Shown here in pieces: positions 14,076 through 26,890 of a stretch of DNA of 64,000 bases. Positions within the stretch are counted from its first letter, which is position 1; each line of letters begins with the position of its first letter. This DNA comes from Gymnogyps californianus (Eukaryota; Chordata; Aves; Accipitriformes; Cathartidae): assembly GCF_018139145.2 (NCBI RefSeq), contig NC_059486.1:8556001-8620000 (forward strand), read 5' to 3'. The notes beneath the pieces are model-generated. The model did no database searches. It saw nothing but the letters and a program-made list of their open reading frames with translations, and was not told where the DNA came from. Made by a program: the position numbers and the translations under genes.

Positions 14076-15701
14076 GAATCCAACTGTTCATGTGTATGGG
14101 AAGCAGCGCTCAACTGGTCCTAGAGCAAACATTCCTCACCACTCAATGAATTCAGTAATGATACTCACCTGGGATGCTGGAAAGATTTAGACAGGAGGAT
14201 TCTTAGGAGACATATGTCATTACTGTCTAAAAACTTGTGACATTATTTCATTAAAACCGTAAGACTCTTCAAGTCACATGTTATTTTGTAATGGCTTTAT
14301 GATGAAAATGTACTTAGTCTTGTATTATGAATTTCTGATAACATGTATGATAGCATGCGACAGTGTCGCTATGAAATCAGACCATAAATTCTGCACTGCC
14401 TAGCAATTTTTTCTCTGTGCACACAGCACCAGGTAGGAGCTCACAAGTTCCATCATACAACTCTGAACATACAACATAAATTAGTGAAAGAAAATAATTC
14501 ATGTGCTTATCGCAAAAAAAAAATGTGTACCAGGTCTCCACGTCAGTTTCCTGAAGCATATAAAATCCACCCTTGTTCTGGGCTATGAAAAGTGAGCAGT
14601 CACAGCTCTTAGTAAGAAACAGAGGTTGGGGCCACTCACCTAGAAGGCAAAACTTTATCATGGCAGAGGTGGTGAGAACAGCAATTATTGTCAGTAAGTG
14701 TAGGCAGGAACTGTTAGCTGGACTGAGACATTCTCGTTCAGATTTGCATACAAGATTAGCATACGCCTTCACCTACAACCTTTGCACTAGCAATGAGGGT
14801 ATACATGACTTATTGGCTGAACAACCAGGGTATTGTAACAGATATCTACACACCATACATTTGTTATCAGAGTCAGATACAATGCGATTTCAGGAATTTT
14901 CATGTTGACAGTGCTAAGCCACTCACACCCTCTCCTATTTCCTTATTAATATATACAATAAGGTCTATGTGCCTGCCTTTTTGGACAGCTGAGCAGCAAA
15001 GGTACCCAAAATAAACAAATAACGATACCGTCTCTACATGAAGAAATGTCATTATTGCACACACAAATAAGGTACATGTGAACAGAAATGGTCAATTAAA
15101 CATCACTGTTACATTGCATACACATGCAGACGTGTCCTGGCCCTGTAACACCAGCCCTAGAACACTGCTACCTCTGGCACTCCTGCGCAGAAAACACCAG
15201 CAACACCCTCCTCTGAAAACAAGGGAGCTTGTTTTACAACTCAGAGCTTGTAAATAAGAGAATATTGACTTTTTTTGTTCACACTGGTGAGGGTCACAAT
15301 TCTTCTTAGAGTAATTTTGTCTTTGATTCTTGTATTTAATGCACAAATGAAAACCTGTATGGGGGAGGGAGGAGAGAAGGGAAGCATCTCCCACTGGGAT
15401 TGAAAACTCTCCCCACTCATGTCTTTTAATTCTCAGGAGGTGACTACCTAGCTGAAATCCACTATAAAACAACAAAAAACCTCCTCCCTACAAGTATAAA
15501 ATTAAATTGAAGAAGCCCCCTGACTCTTAATGCGCTCTCGCATGTCAGGGCTGTCCCCTGCCACGTGCACGACAGTCCTCTACTCTAACCCTATTTTTTA
15601 TGTTCTGCATTTCTTTCATGTCAGTGGATATGCAATAGGTAGTGTAAACCTCTGCAATCAACATCAACAGAAGTGAAAGAATTAGCTGTAAAATGACTTA
15701 C

Positions 15702-15737
15702 GGAGTAGCCTCTTCCTGAAAGCGATTGAGCAGAACT
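15702..15737 (-). CDS. FBRSL1: FBRSL1 36-nt microexon (12 codons)
   Basis: Internal coding exon read on the minus strand, translating as SSAQSLSGRGYS. The acceptor is a pyrimidine-rich tract ending TTTCCTCCCACAG immediately before 15737. The donor is GTAAGT immediately after 15702. Length 36 and phase 0 on both sides mean it can be included or skipped without changing frame. The peptide matches my memory of FBRSL1, where a near-identical SSAxxxSGRGYS follows an ...RLSD exon and precedes a CDSES-rich exon. The paralogue AUTS2 has SSAPSSLGTGYF at the same place. The segment is low-complexity and Ser/Gly-rich, in the predicted disordered N-terminal part, with no catalytic residues. The previous exon in the transcript lies at 27030-27131. 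AUTS2 itself is a less likely identity because of the SGRGYS ending. Confidence 0.85.
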
Positions 15738-17650
15738 CTGTGGGAGGAAACAATATGCCACAGTAAGTAATGCAAGAGATTCTGTGTAATGTAAGATAAG
15801 AATCATTTTGTGATTCCCTCCCCCAGCCCAGTATTCCTTAGGGGAAAACTTCACAACCAGAGCGCCTCAAATGATCTTCTGACATTCTGTGTGCTGCCAC
15901 AGGAGTAACAGCAAAAGAGCATTTCCAAGTGAGGGCTCCGGGGCTGTTTCAGACAAGGGTTTCATAAGCTAGAGCAGGGCTTCGACAGCACCTCCCAACT
16001 AAGGTACAAGCTCTCGGCGTGGGATACGTCTTCATAGCAGCAGAGTACACGTTTTGAACCGTCCCTCTTCAGTATGTAACGGCAGCTTCCAAGGAATAGC
16101 ATGCGTGTGTAAGGATGCTCTCCTTAATCAGGGCTGCACATTTTGCCTCATCAACTCCAACTTTCAATCATGTAACCATATATCCCACTTTCCATTCCCC
16201 TTTGAATTCGTGAGCCTCCAGCCTTCATTGCTGCAGTATTACCATATGACAACTCTATCTGAAACAATAGCAGCAAAGCACTAATTTATCATCTCTCAGA
16301 GCTTTAATAAGCATTCTGTCCCTTTTGAATAAGTTAAATTACATTGTTTACTCCTGCTCTTCATTTCAGCTCCTCCTGCTGCTCTCTACCACATCCTTAC
16401 CTCTTTCACATGCTGCCAAATCATTTGGTTCTTTTCCTTTTCACTACGCCATCTCCAGTCACTTGGATCCCTTTCCTCTCTCTACGACCCAAGAGTTGCT
16501 GTTTTTCACTGGCAGTGGCTTTCTCGAAGCAGCTAAATGAATTCCACCTTTATCTCCAGCTGCTGCTATATACCTTCTTTTCGGAAATTAAAAAGAAACC
16601 GGGAACAGTGGTGGCATATGACACCACATGACCCAGCAAGTACTCTGCAGGCCAATTTCCAAGTGTGATTTATAATCATGATGCCCTTGCTACGTGGTTT
16701 TATTAAACAAGATTCAGGGAGTCATAGCAGTCCCTTTTCCAAGACTGATGTTCTAGTGGGTACCAAAGCCTGAACAAAAATACCAAATTGTTGCAGGTTG
16801 ATCTTGAGGATTATTTGTCTTTTTGCAGCAGCGCCAGAAGTAAATCACCACAACAGCACAATACCCCCAAAGAGATTGATGCAAACCGATTGCAGGCTAC
16901 TGCAAGTACTTGTAATCTTCCACCAGTAAGATAACAGTTCCTTTGTAGTACCAGTTTACAAACATTTTCATCAGAAGACACCTAGATACATGCAGAAACC
17001 TTTCCAGACTCCTGCACTCCATGGAAGACTCTATTGTCTTCTCAGTCTGCCCATGCATGCTCTGTGTCACTGTCTTGCAACTGTCCCAGACACCAGAGAA
17101 GCAATTTGCCAGCCAAGTGCCCTTGGAGAAAGTTTCCAAAGTGAAGAAGAGACAACAGCAAAGCCCTACAATTAAGTGAGCATGCTGCTGGAGGGAGGAG
17201 GGCTCCCCATTAACCCTCTCACCAGCTGGCACAGAAACCAGGGTGCCAGACAGAAGGAAAGCTGTGGCACAGCTCTTCATAGGTCTTACACACAGATCTG
17301 CAGCCGATGTGTGACTGGGTGCCAGTCCCCAACCCTGGCATGCAACGCCTGCACCTCTGTCCCACTGTAGCTCAGGAGACCTCTGTTCTGCAGGAAAAGG
17401 ACAGCTCTCACAGGGGAGTCTGAGATAGTAATAACAAACCCATAACAGCATTTAACTTTCCGCCTTTTGCATATTGCACATTGATTTGGCCTCTGCCTTC
17501 AAACACTACAAAAAAGTAGAGAGTTATTTATAAACCTCTTTAATGTGAGCCGCCCAGAAATAAAGCTACAGACTGGTGAAATGAAGGACAGTAGCATCTA
17601 TCTCTGTTTTTGAGAAACTAAGACAAACCTATCCCTCCCTCTAAATACTT

Positions 17651-17669
17651 AAAAAAAAAAAAAAAAAAA
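17651..17669. repeat. A19 homopolymer
   Basis: A run of 19 adenines on the plus strand, with no recognisable retrotransposon attached. Confidence 0.9.
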
Positions 17670-20600
17670 CCACCCGCAAACACCTCATGGAATTCAGCCA
17701 TGTATAGAAAAAAGGTTAATAACAATATCCTGCTATCTACGTAAGTATGTTGAACAGCTGAACACAATTCTCTGTTCTGACACTTTGGATAGCTTGATCA
17801 GGCAGTTCACCTAAAGTACACATGGAAATGAGGAGAGGGCAAATTACCTGCTTGGAGAGGCGAGAGGAGGAAAGGAGAAAGGGTGGCAGTTCTCACTCTC
17901 CCCGCTCCCCCCCCATCCATCATCTCAATTTTAACAAAGATTGACAAGGTATAACAAATTGGAAATAATAACCAAAAACAGAAACAAGAGGTTTCATTAG
18001 AAGCTTCTCTCTAAGGAAACAGCCTCTCAGAGCATTTTCACTTTAAACAGGTTTTTTTCAATCTTTGAGTCTTGTGCACACCCAAAATATTTTCCCGGGA
18101 TGGAGCAGACCCTTGGACAACAAACTGAAACACAGTAACCACAGACCTGCTTTTCTTAGATAACTTTCAGGCATCCCAAGCTGTCCAAGAACCCCTGGAA
18201 TCTGCAGACCACTGATTTAAACCACTGAGCAGAAAACAATAAAAACAGTTGCTGAATAAAGTGTTACATCAGAAATAATGAAAACTGAATGGCAATTTAC
18301 TCTGGCATTTTTCACATCTAAGAACTTCTTCCTCCCTTACAAGTTTTAACATTAAATTTCCTGGAAATCAGGGGGGAAAAGGGTTTTTTTTTTCTCCCCC
18401 TCAGAATTTTTATTGCATGTATAAAGTTAGTAACTGGTGAATACTTTGGATTCAACTTGTAAAATCCTTTCCAAAAATTAGGTTTATGCACAGCCATGTC
18501 CCACACTCTCCAGAGCTGTTTGCATGCATTTTTCTGCACATCTAACAAACCGCTATTGCTTTCTTGGTTAGCTGGGAACACTGCGGGCTCTTTAGGAGGA
18601 TCCATACCAACTGCCACATGTAGAAACTTTGAAAGCTCAAGCTAATATCAGCTACAAGTGCCAGAGCAGAACAGTTTGCGTGCAACTGTGATGGATGTTC
18701 CTAAAGAAAAAAAAATCTTTGGGGGCTGATAGAAACATAGCTCAATCCATATGTCTCTATATCAAGATCAAATAATGAGAAAAGTAATCAATTGTGGCTG
18801 CAAATACAAGAAATCTTAGTGGAAGTTTAACTTGGCATCTACCCAAAGTTGAAGAAACCTCCTTTGACTATGAATGAGTGCTTGTCTGGCAAGAGCAGTT
18901 ACTGGGGCAAATCTTCAGCTGGAATGACTTACGGAGACTCTTACCTACAGGATAGGAGCACTTACATGGAGGGCTGTCATAAAATTCTTATTCTCAAAAT
19001 AGTCTATTTGCTATTTTGGTCAATTTTCTCCTTGTCTGAAGGTACCTCAAGCAGCAGGGTATGATGGTCACCGTGGTACCCAGCTAGCCACATTCATTTT
19101 AGTGCTGCACCGACCAGCACAGCCCCTGCCTGGTAGCTTTGGTTCATCCGAGACCAAAACCCAAACCAGCTCTTACTGCTTCAACCCAGGCACCCAAGCA
19201 GGCTCAGTTCTGGCCTTCAAACACTGTCTGAAGAAAGCATCGCAGGCAGGAAAGATGCAGCCAAACACGCAATTCAAAGACAGAGAATTGTGACCCCCAC
19301 CTGGCCAACTCTCTGCAGCCAGATGCAGGAACAGCTACCACATCATGCCTTTCGAAAAGCCTTCACATCTGCAAAACCCAGCCCTGCAGATGTGGGAGAT
19401 GGGGAGAGCGATGTGCCCACACAACGCAAGTGCTGCCCGCTCAGAGCAGGAAGGGGCCAGCGAGCACGGTCTGCCAGCCCTGCGGCGAAGCCGCTGTGGC
19501 GGACACGTCCATGCCGAGCTTGCAGACGCTGCTCCTGTTGCCTGCAGCTGCCACGTGAAGCAATCCTGAGCAGACCCTTGGGGAGGGCAGAGGCCCTCTC
19601 TGCCTGGCTTGAGCACTGGCTTTTGTGCCTCTCATGGCTCTTCCAGCGCTGTCTGGAATACCCTGGGTTTCTAAGGGAGACTGTTACTAGTTAGGGGCAA
19701 AATGAGTGTGGTCTGTGCATTTAATGACGCATAAGTGGAACTACAGTGCTAGATGGCATTTATGCATAAAGATAAATGGCTTATAATATTTTGCAGATGA
19801 TGTGCTCTTTTACAACTAAAGATTTTTGGTTCCTTTTAAGCCCAAGGTTAAAAACAAAACCAGACAGCACAGACAAGACATTTCAGTTATGTCACAGAGT
19901 GAATTATTTCTACCCTGGGACAGCTCTCGTGTTAATTACACTGGATATAAAAAAATACACCTTTCTGGCAGCAAAGACAAAATCTTACTGCTGAAAGACT
20001 CTACTATCCCCCCACCGATGTCCTTGAGAGTTTGAGTTACACTGCAGTCTGCAATTGTATTTAATAGATTTCTTCCTTTATTCCTGATAAACACCGTGAT
20101 TGCAATTTAGAAAGGAAAATCATAACAAAATCTCACCAATAACCTTCAGCAGGTTTTCCAACATTGTCTATTAAATTGACCGGAAAAGTTATTTCCCTTG
20201 TATAAATAAAAGCATGGCCTTCCGTTGTTCTCACAATGCAAAAGAAATCAAGACACCCTCTGTTCAGTTTCTTAAAGCCACTGGGTTATTTATTGAACTA
20301 GAAAGACAGTAGGAAGGGCTTTAAAATTCAGTAATAATCAAGGTAATAGGGCACCTCAAGCCAATTCCCCACTCTCAATGGGTCAAGCAGGTTTCAACTT
20401 GGATCTTTTGTATCCTTGATATATGAACTAACTATAAGGGGATTAGATAAAAGCAGGTGATGGCAGCACGACCACAAAATTAGCTCTTGTTTTTAGTATT
20501 CACTTCCCTCCTCTTTGGCTAAAAGACCTAAATTAACATATTCCAGAAATGTCAAGAGTTCATTCCAGCTTTTCTGAGATGTGCCACTTTTGTTGGCTGA

Positions 20601-20714
20601 AATCAAAAGTATATCAAGTACCTCCACGTCAGCTGTTGAAATAGCCATTTTGGGCAAACAGCTATTCCTATGTGGGCACAGGACAGTCCCCAAAAGAGCC
20701 TCCGAGCACTCTTA
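17670..20714. other. Unique intronic stretch, nothing recognised
   Basis: Mixed sequence with a somewhat GC-richer patch around 19300-19640 that produces several overlapping ORFs on both strands. Overlap on both strands in a GC-rich patch is what chance produces when stop codons are rare. No coding signal was recognised. Confidence 0.5.
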
Positions 20715-20870
20715 TTAATGTCACCCCCATGTTAGTGTGGAAACTGAGGCAGAGAAAGACTTAAGACATGCCCAGTGTCATCCGAGGAGTCTCCAGCAGA
20801 GGAGGGAACTGAGGCAGACTTCCCAGCTCCTATTCAATGCCTAATCTTGCCTTGCCGAATCACAGGCCCA
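20715..20870 (-). repeat. MIR/CORE-SINE-like fragment
   Basis: The plus strand carries 'tggaaactgaggcagagaaa', then 'catgcccagtgtca', 'gagggaactgaggcagactt' and 'agctcctattcaatgcc'. This follows the order of a MIR-type SINE read in reverse complement: gaaactgaggca, then cttgcccaaggtca, then the gap, then ctcctgattccaatgcc. It is diverged but colinear over about 150 bases. Confidence 0.6.
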
Positions 20871-21289
20871 AACTTATCATACGGCCCAATGCCACAAGCC
20901 TGATTTGGTTGATTAGCACTCAGCAGATTTAATCAATAATACGGAGAGAACGAATTTTTAGTTATGTTTTATAGCACTTTTTCAGGATGAAACCTCACCT
21001 CAGCTGTACCTGTCTTCCACTATTTCTCAGTTACCCCAATTCTGCAGTCAGACAGGACTGAGGCACAAGGAAGCATGCATGTTTACCTGTCCACTTCTTG
21101 ATTTATAGAACATTCAACAACAGAATATTGGTTCAGCTTTGAATACTGTAGAAATCTAGTATTTCCTTTCCAAGCAAGTCCCTTAGAAAACTCAAATGTC
21201 TTGGAATGAGAGGAGTAAGTGGGGAGGAGGGCAAAAAGGGCCAAGGGCAGAAGATATCCCAGACCTTAACACAGAGTCTCTTAATGCAA

Positions 21290-21425
21290 TTAATTTCCAT
21301 AGTCACAGTCCTGTCTGTTAATACAATGAGTTCAATTGACTTGGTAAAGGTCACAGAGTGCATCTGATGTTCACTTAGATTAGAAACCAGGACCTGACAA
21401 GATAACCACAATACATGATGAATGA
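21290..21425 (-). repeat. Degenerate MIR/CORE-SINE-like fragment
   Basis: Contains 'gacttggtaaaggtcacaga' followed by 'agattagaaaccaggacctg' and 'aaccacaatac'. The order matches the reverse complement of a CORE-SINE tail (acttgcccaaggtcacacag, then attagaacccaggacctgac, then aaccacaa). It is more diverged than the copy near 20.8 kb. Confidence 0.45.
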
Positions 21426-22879
21426 CTCTGGATGTCATACAAAACGTGAATGTGTTCCTTCTTTAATTCACTTATTTTATTATGTTGGATAAACAAACAA
21501 ACAGGGTTATGCTTGGAAATACTGCAAAACCAGTTCAGTAAGATATCAAACTACACAAGGTCTAAACATCTGTAACTGGCTTGATCAGCTACAGAACAGC
21601 TTCCAACCAAGACACTTAGATTCCTACAGGTGATGGCCACAGACAGCAGAAGGAAAGATGGCTGCTGATCAGGAACAAACAAACTGCATACAGTAAGCCA
21701 GGAACAATATGAAAAGACCTCACATTTCCGAAACACATGGAACATGCGTGAGTGCTGCTCCTATTCAAACAATCACCCCTCGGCCAACTTCACAAAACCT
21801 TCTCCAGACTTTCTTCCTAGCTATGCTTCACCACCTGAAGCCCTCATGCAAGTCATTACAACTTTGCTCATAATTTCTGCTGCAGCAGTTTTCGTGCAAG
21901 CATTTGGTATTTTGAGGGACACAAAGATAAAAGCAGATAGCATGCTGAAGGGACGTGAATTTTTGCCTCCAGAAGAATCTGACTTGAAAGGTTTCATAAT
22001 CCTTGGATGTATATCAAACCAGTTTCCCACAACTCATGGTTTGAGGAGGGGGTCTAAAACTATCCTGTTGCTACCTTTATTTTGCTAAGCTCTACAATGC
22101 TCTTATTCTACTCTTCGAACTGGGGATCAGATTCTAGTGTGTTATATACAGGGAACAGACAGCATGTGCCACAAAGAGTTTGCAGTCCACATTTTGCTAT
22201 CCCAGGCCTTCCAAAAAAACTCCTTCAACGCACTCAGTAACATCCCTGACTATTGTACTAAGGTGTTCCTGGCCCGCAACATGCCAAGCTCTGCTGTCCC
22301 ACCGCCACCCTGCCCAGAGCCAAGACCAGGCGTCCCACATGTGCCAAAGTTTGCAAAGTGGATAAACATGGACCCGTGGTGCGACTGTGGTCCAATTCTT
22401 GCTTCGGAGGCTCATTTGATCATGCTTCTGGCAAGGTACTTCAGCCTGAGGCACACGTAACGGACCTGCAGCTTTGTACCCTGCTGCTGCTTTAATCCCT
22501 TTGCCCCAGGAGGGGAAGCGTGGTACAGAAAGTAGGAGGGAAGGGGGAGACAGTGCCTGTGATGGCACACAAAGAAAAGCACATCACAGTGAACTGTTTG
22601 AATTAGAAATCACACAAGTTATTTTGTATTCATCTACCAGAGAGAGAATTTTATATCTAGTCTATACAATATGCTAAACACTTATCAAAGAACATTTAGA
22701 GAGAGGAAAATCTCTGCATTTCCTAAAAGACTGCTTTTCATTTATTATGTTTAAAGAAAAACAAACAAACATATGAGGATAGGATGATGGAAAATTAGAA
22801 AAGATAGCCTGGGGGATGGGGGATGAGAGGAAAAAACTCTGAACAACTTAGTAGCAGTGCTTGTTGGTTTTATGCACAG

Positions 22880-23460
22880 CTGAAGCCAATCCCTTGAAAA
22901 GGAGAGTTTTGACTCTTAAGTGGCCAGCACCTCTTGCAACATATTTCCTAATCAGTGAGTATTTATGGTCGATATTTTATATTTCCAATTTCCCCCTAAG
23001 GGCTCGTGAGAAAGCAGCACACCTGCCAACCTTTTCAGCTGGGCCAATAATTGCCAATTTGCTCTTTGCCTTAGTATATCACTCAATTTAGCCCTGGCTG
23101 TGCCCTGCATACATCCTCATTCATCTCTGTGCCCCCATGACAATTAGAGTGTTAGCTTCAGCTAACTAGGGCAACTATTCTACTAGGGTTGGAAGACAAT
23201 TATTAGTCTATTTTCCCATCTTGTGGCAACAAAATTGAGAATCCATGACAATTACATTCAGCAATTCTGCACTCTGCTGCCTGCTCCCCCTCCTTGCCCC
23301 CACCTTCCGAATATTTCAAATTATCACAGCTCTACTACCACATTCAAATTTTCCATGTTCACAGGGAGTGAGGCTTCTATTTAAATGATAATGAGGGACG
23401 ATCCATTCAATTTAGTGAGGGAGAAAATCCATTAAGAAGCAGGCAGTTCTTAAGCTGATG
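22880..23460. promoter_or_regulatory. Candidate conserved non-coding element
   Basis: Unique AT-rich block without simple repeats, dense in TAAT/ATTA and CAATT cores. Examples are 'ccaataattgccaatttgc', 'gacaattattagtcta' and 'atgataatgaggga'. It cannot code in any frame over its length. This texture is typical of vertebrate developmental enhancers in introns of regulatory genes. Conservation itself cannot be seen from one sequence. Confidence 0.35.
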
Positions 23461-23469
23461 GGTCAAGAA

Positions 23470-25100
23470 AGAGATAAAAACCTTTTTTTCAAGCCATTAT
23501 ACAAGGCTCTGTGTGGATTTTTGGACTGTTCAGGACATCAGAAAAGATTAGGACAATTATGGAACATGGGGAAAAACCAAAACAAAATGCCCAAGCCTTC
23601 CACTTTTACTTGGGTCAACACAACAAAATAGCAATATGGCTTATCTGGCTCTTAATTCTCTGGCAACTTCCAATTACCTCACTATGAAAGACAGCAGAGG
23701 AAAATCCCATTTTGGAAAAAGGCTGTTGACTCTGTGTTGCTTGTAGAAGACCTGGCAGTACATGTGTAATAGGGATGTCAGCTTTGTAGTAGATTTTAAG
23801 GGAATTTTACATCAACACAGGGAACATAAACAAGTGGCAAATTCCCATCCCCTCTCCCCCACACCACACCATCTGCTGCGCAAACCTGGGCTAAAACTTC
23901 TCTGGTTTTCTGCTCTGAAGTTTCATCATCCCAAAGAAGAGACCAGCCTCAACAAATCAAACCTCTGCAGCCAGAGATCATTTCACTAGACCATAATAAG
24001 CATTTTTTTCCCCAATGACCCATAATAAATGGCACTCAGTGTAATGTCTGGAAAGACGTACTATACAAGACAGACAATTGCTGTCTTACTATGAAGTTGT
24101 AGCACTCTCTCCCCACAGAAGTTTCATTGTGGCAAAGAAGCAGCAAAACGCTCTGGGTTTTGTTGTGGACGGACCGATGGCTCTGTGTGTGCAAGACATA
24201 ATCAATCATTTGCTTCAGTTTTCTTTAGAGTGCAATTATTTCACGACAGACCAGGCCACCTCTTGACTTCATGGTCCGTTAGAGACTAATGACATGCATT
24301 AATGTAAATAAAGAACAACTTGCTGGCATCCCATTGAACAAGTCACCTCAAGAAACAAATCACACAGAGGAGCTAAGCTGTTCATAATAGCGCCTTCTAA
24401 ATGGAGACTGACAATGAAGCTGGAGGGAGGACTCCAGTGCTCCTAAGGTGGCAACGCTGAACGCCATAGCCGACAGTTTCATACACGTATTTCCCACCAC
24501 ACCTGCTGTGTGCTGCCGTACAGCAGCCAAACCTGCCACCTCCCGCCTCATTTACTCCATTGTTCACCCAAGTTAATGAGGAAAGAGATGGGAGGGAAAG
24601 GCAGCATGAAAAACAGTCCTGAAGGCCAAATGCACCAAGAAACAGCAGGAGAGCTACTCGGGGGAGAGCGAGAAACAGCCCAGGTGCCTCCTGCTGCAGA
24701 GCATCCGTCTGCAAGGACAGGCGGCCACCCCGGCACAGCCGTGTGCTAGAGCCTCGATTTCTAACTGCTAACCACAAGGAAAAACTGTCCCTGCCTTGCC
24801 TTTACATCCTTACTGCCCTGTGGCTTTTTAATCCTCAGAGCCACACGTAAGGGGTTGCACCAGTTCAGCTGCACGCCATCTATTTAAACGGCATGCTGGG
24901 AAGTACAGCTTCAGACCCATACAGGGACCAGGCACGGCTGGACAGAAAATCCTGCAGGAACTGACACTCAGTAGCATGTCGTCATCTTCTCTCTTCCCTG
25001 CTCCCTCTCTACAAAAAGAAAAAGTCTGCTGCCTTATTCCTTCGCACACAAATGGGGAAAACCATCCGATTGCCCCCGCGGGACTTTCTAACACTTTCTG
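23470..25100. other. Unique intronic stretch, nothing recognised
   Basis: AT-rich to mixed sequence, with a GC-richer patch at about 24400-24770 that yields overlapping ORFs on both strands. No exon, RNA gene or repeat family was recognised. Confidence 0.5.
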
Positions 25101-25334
25101 ACAGTCACTAAATAGACTACAGAACATTTACTAGTACGCGAGGAAGCGTTATACGTAATTAAAGCTAAATTGCACTCGTCAAATAATGAACGAAGAGCAT
25201 TCTGTGATTCATGAACCTTACTTTTCAAACTGTTTAATTACTAATTTGAAAAATTCTCATTTGCAATGGGTCGCCAGGTCACAAGAGCAGCTTCAGCAAA
25301 GCTCTGAAGTGTGCCCCAGCCTTCAGGCACTGCC

Positions 25335-25445
25335 CAAATGTCCCCATTGACTAAAAAAGAACAGAGTGCCTATCTCCCACTGAATTTCACTGGCTGCTGA
25401 ACTAGCTTTGAAGATTTTGCAGGAATTAGGCACTCGGACTCAATT
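25335..25445. repeat. Possible amniote palindromic-element remnant
   Basis: 'gtgcctatctcccactgaat' and, about 55 bases later, 'ttttgcaggaattaggcac' form a loose inverted repeat. The arrangement resembles old amniote elements with 'gcctaactcccattgaa...ttcaatgggagttaggc'. The pairing is imperfect and the assignment weak. Confidence 0.3.
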
Positions 25446-25939
25446 CCTGCAGGCTCAGCCTGCAACTTGGGATGCAAAGGGAAAGGACGAGAAAAAACTG
25501 GAAGTGCATCGGCTTAACAAGAAAAGTCTCCAAGACCACTTAACGCTTTGACCTAAGCTAATCGCGAAGTCTGACTATGTTATTCCTCTCCCGCGGCGCC
25601 ACGTTCTGGTACAGCAATGCTACCAGGCGCCCCTGCTCACATACCTGTCAAGAGTGGCCAAGGGGAGGAGAAGGACAGAATCACATAAATATATGTATAT
25701 ATAAAATTACGATCATTATTGACTAATAACACAGTCAAAGACGCCCCGCAGCAAAGGGATTTATCCAAAGGGCCCCCCCCCAACGACTTTCCCCACCGCG
25801 GCGCGTGGGTTCACAATCCTGGAAGCAGATCACAGGACATGTTATTTTTCTCTTCCTCCCACTGCGTCGGCTGTTTACAGCGCCCCATTCACACTCCAAA
25901 CATGTAGAGAGAATTTTCCCCCGTCACATTTCCCTGTCA

Positions 25940-26890
25940 GAGCTGTCAAGCTGAATCCCGCTTTAATCTGCCAAAAGCACTTTTCTGCTGACATTTTCAA
26001 TAAATACTTTCAGCTTTTAAACACATTTGTGGGAGCCATTTTTTCCCCTTTTTCTCCCTTCTCCTCCTGTAGAATGGGCTCTGAAAGCCTTAATAGCAAA
26101 TACATTACACTTATCAAAGGCTTCCCCCCCCCTTCCTTTTGCATCCTGAAGCGGAGGTAGTGTTTTCAATTTTAAAGCTAAATTAACTGTCCAATTGAAT
26201 TTAGCTGGTGTGAGCCGTTTTCTGTGACAGGTTTTAGTTATGAAGCATATTTTACATTAATAGAACTCAACATGAAAACCACTCGCTCTGGGATTTCTGT
26301 GGCTTGCCATTGAAATGGCAAATTTAATATTTCAGACATGCTTGTGCCAGCGTTTGATTATTGTTCTTCATTTAAATCTCTCCTAACGGGAAAGGTCCTA
26401 ATTAGTAAAAAATCATGTTTTAATGAAGGCAAAATGCTAATTGCTAACACAAAAAGCCTTCACATAAAATTATCCCAGCACTGCCATTGATTTCTTGGTG
26501 ACTCAAAAGCCCATTTGTGTGTTTACATACTAAGGCACCGTTTGCTTTTGTTTTATCATAACATTTCACTCAATGTACCATTAAATTTCTTGAGAGAAAG
26601 ACAGCTTTCCCCCAAAACCTTTCATATCTTGGAGGCAGGAAGCATAAAATTAGATGAACTGACTTTGCACCCAAACTTCGTGATTATGTGCAGTAGCTAA
26701 ACCCAAAGATACTGTAAAAAGCTTTTTAACACAACTTCTTTGAGAAAACAAAACAAAACAAAACATCAAGCCATTTTTCCCCGAGGAATAACAATTCCAT
26801 TTTGTCTTCCCATGTCTGATCTTTTGCTTATCATATTATTTGCACCATGATTATAGTGTTTGCAAGGCAGCTCAACCACTTATACCATAA
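25940..26890. promoter_or_regulatory. Candidate conserved non-coding element next to exon
   Basis: Unique AT-rich block starting about 140 bases beyond the donor of the 102-nt exon, on its intronic 3' side. It contains many homeodomain-type cores such as 'ctaattagtaaaa', 'atgctaattgctaac' and 'gctaaattaactg', plus a 'gaaatggcaaatttaatatt' stretch. There is no coding potential across it. Only a few mononucleotide runs and a short AAAAC repeat (26744-26764) interrupt it. It has the look of an enhancer or splicing-associated conserved element, which is inferred from texture only. Confidence 0.4.
26744..26764. repeat. (AAAAC)n simple repeat
   Basis: Four near-perfect AAAAC units on the plus strand. 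Confidence 0.85.

Larger units (their letters stand above)
1..15701 (-). other. FBRSL1: Intron 3' of the microexon, incomplete at window edge
   Basis: Intron sequence following the 36-nt exon on the minus strand. It begins with the donor GTAAGT (complement of 15696-15701) and runs off the left edge, so it is at least 15.7 kb. No exon resembling the expected next coding segment was seen in it. It contains short simple repeats, two old SINE-like fragments and a short CpG-rich patch, listed separately. The remainder looks like unremarkable unique AT-rich DNA, and its ORFs are short and lack splice signals. Confidence 0.75.

Noticed and set aside
1..15701. Search for the next FBRSL1 coding exon (CDSES-type peptide) on the minus strand
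   Set aside because: No acceptor-flanked segment with that peptide was seen, so it probably lies beyond the left edge.
16897..17451. 184-codon open frame on the gene strand, ending about 1.2 kb before the microexon
   Set aside because: No recognisable domain and no splice-site structure. The cysteine-rich, mixed composition looks like chance translation of intron sequence.
17846..17885. Strong pyrimidine tract ending CTCTCCAAGCAG on the minus strand, like an acceptor
   Set aside because: The following sequence has no sensible reading frame or paired donor, and does not resemble an expected FBRSL1 exon.
19290..19694. Overlapping ORFs on both strands
   Set aside because: A locally GC-rich patch lowers stop-codon frequency on both strands. 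No frame has a coding signature.
21744..22088. 114-codon open frame with one hydrophobic segment that looks like a membrane helix
   Set aside because: A single hydrophobic stretch is common in chance ORFs. There is no promoter, splice signal or family resemblance.
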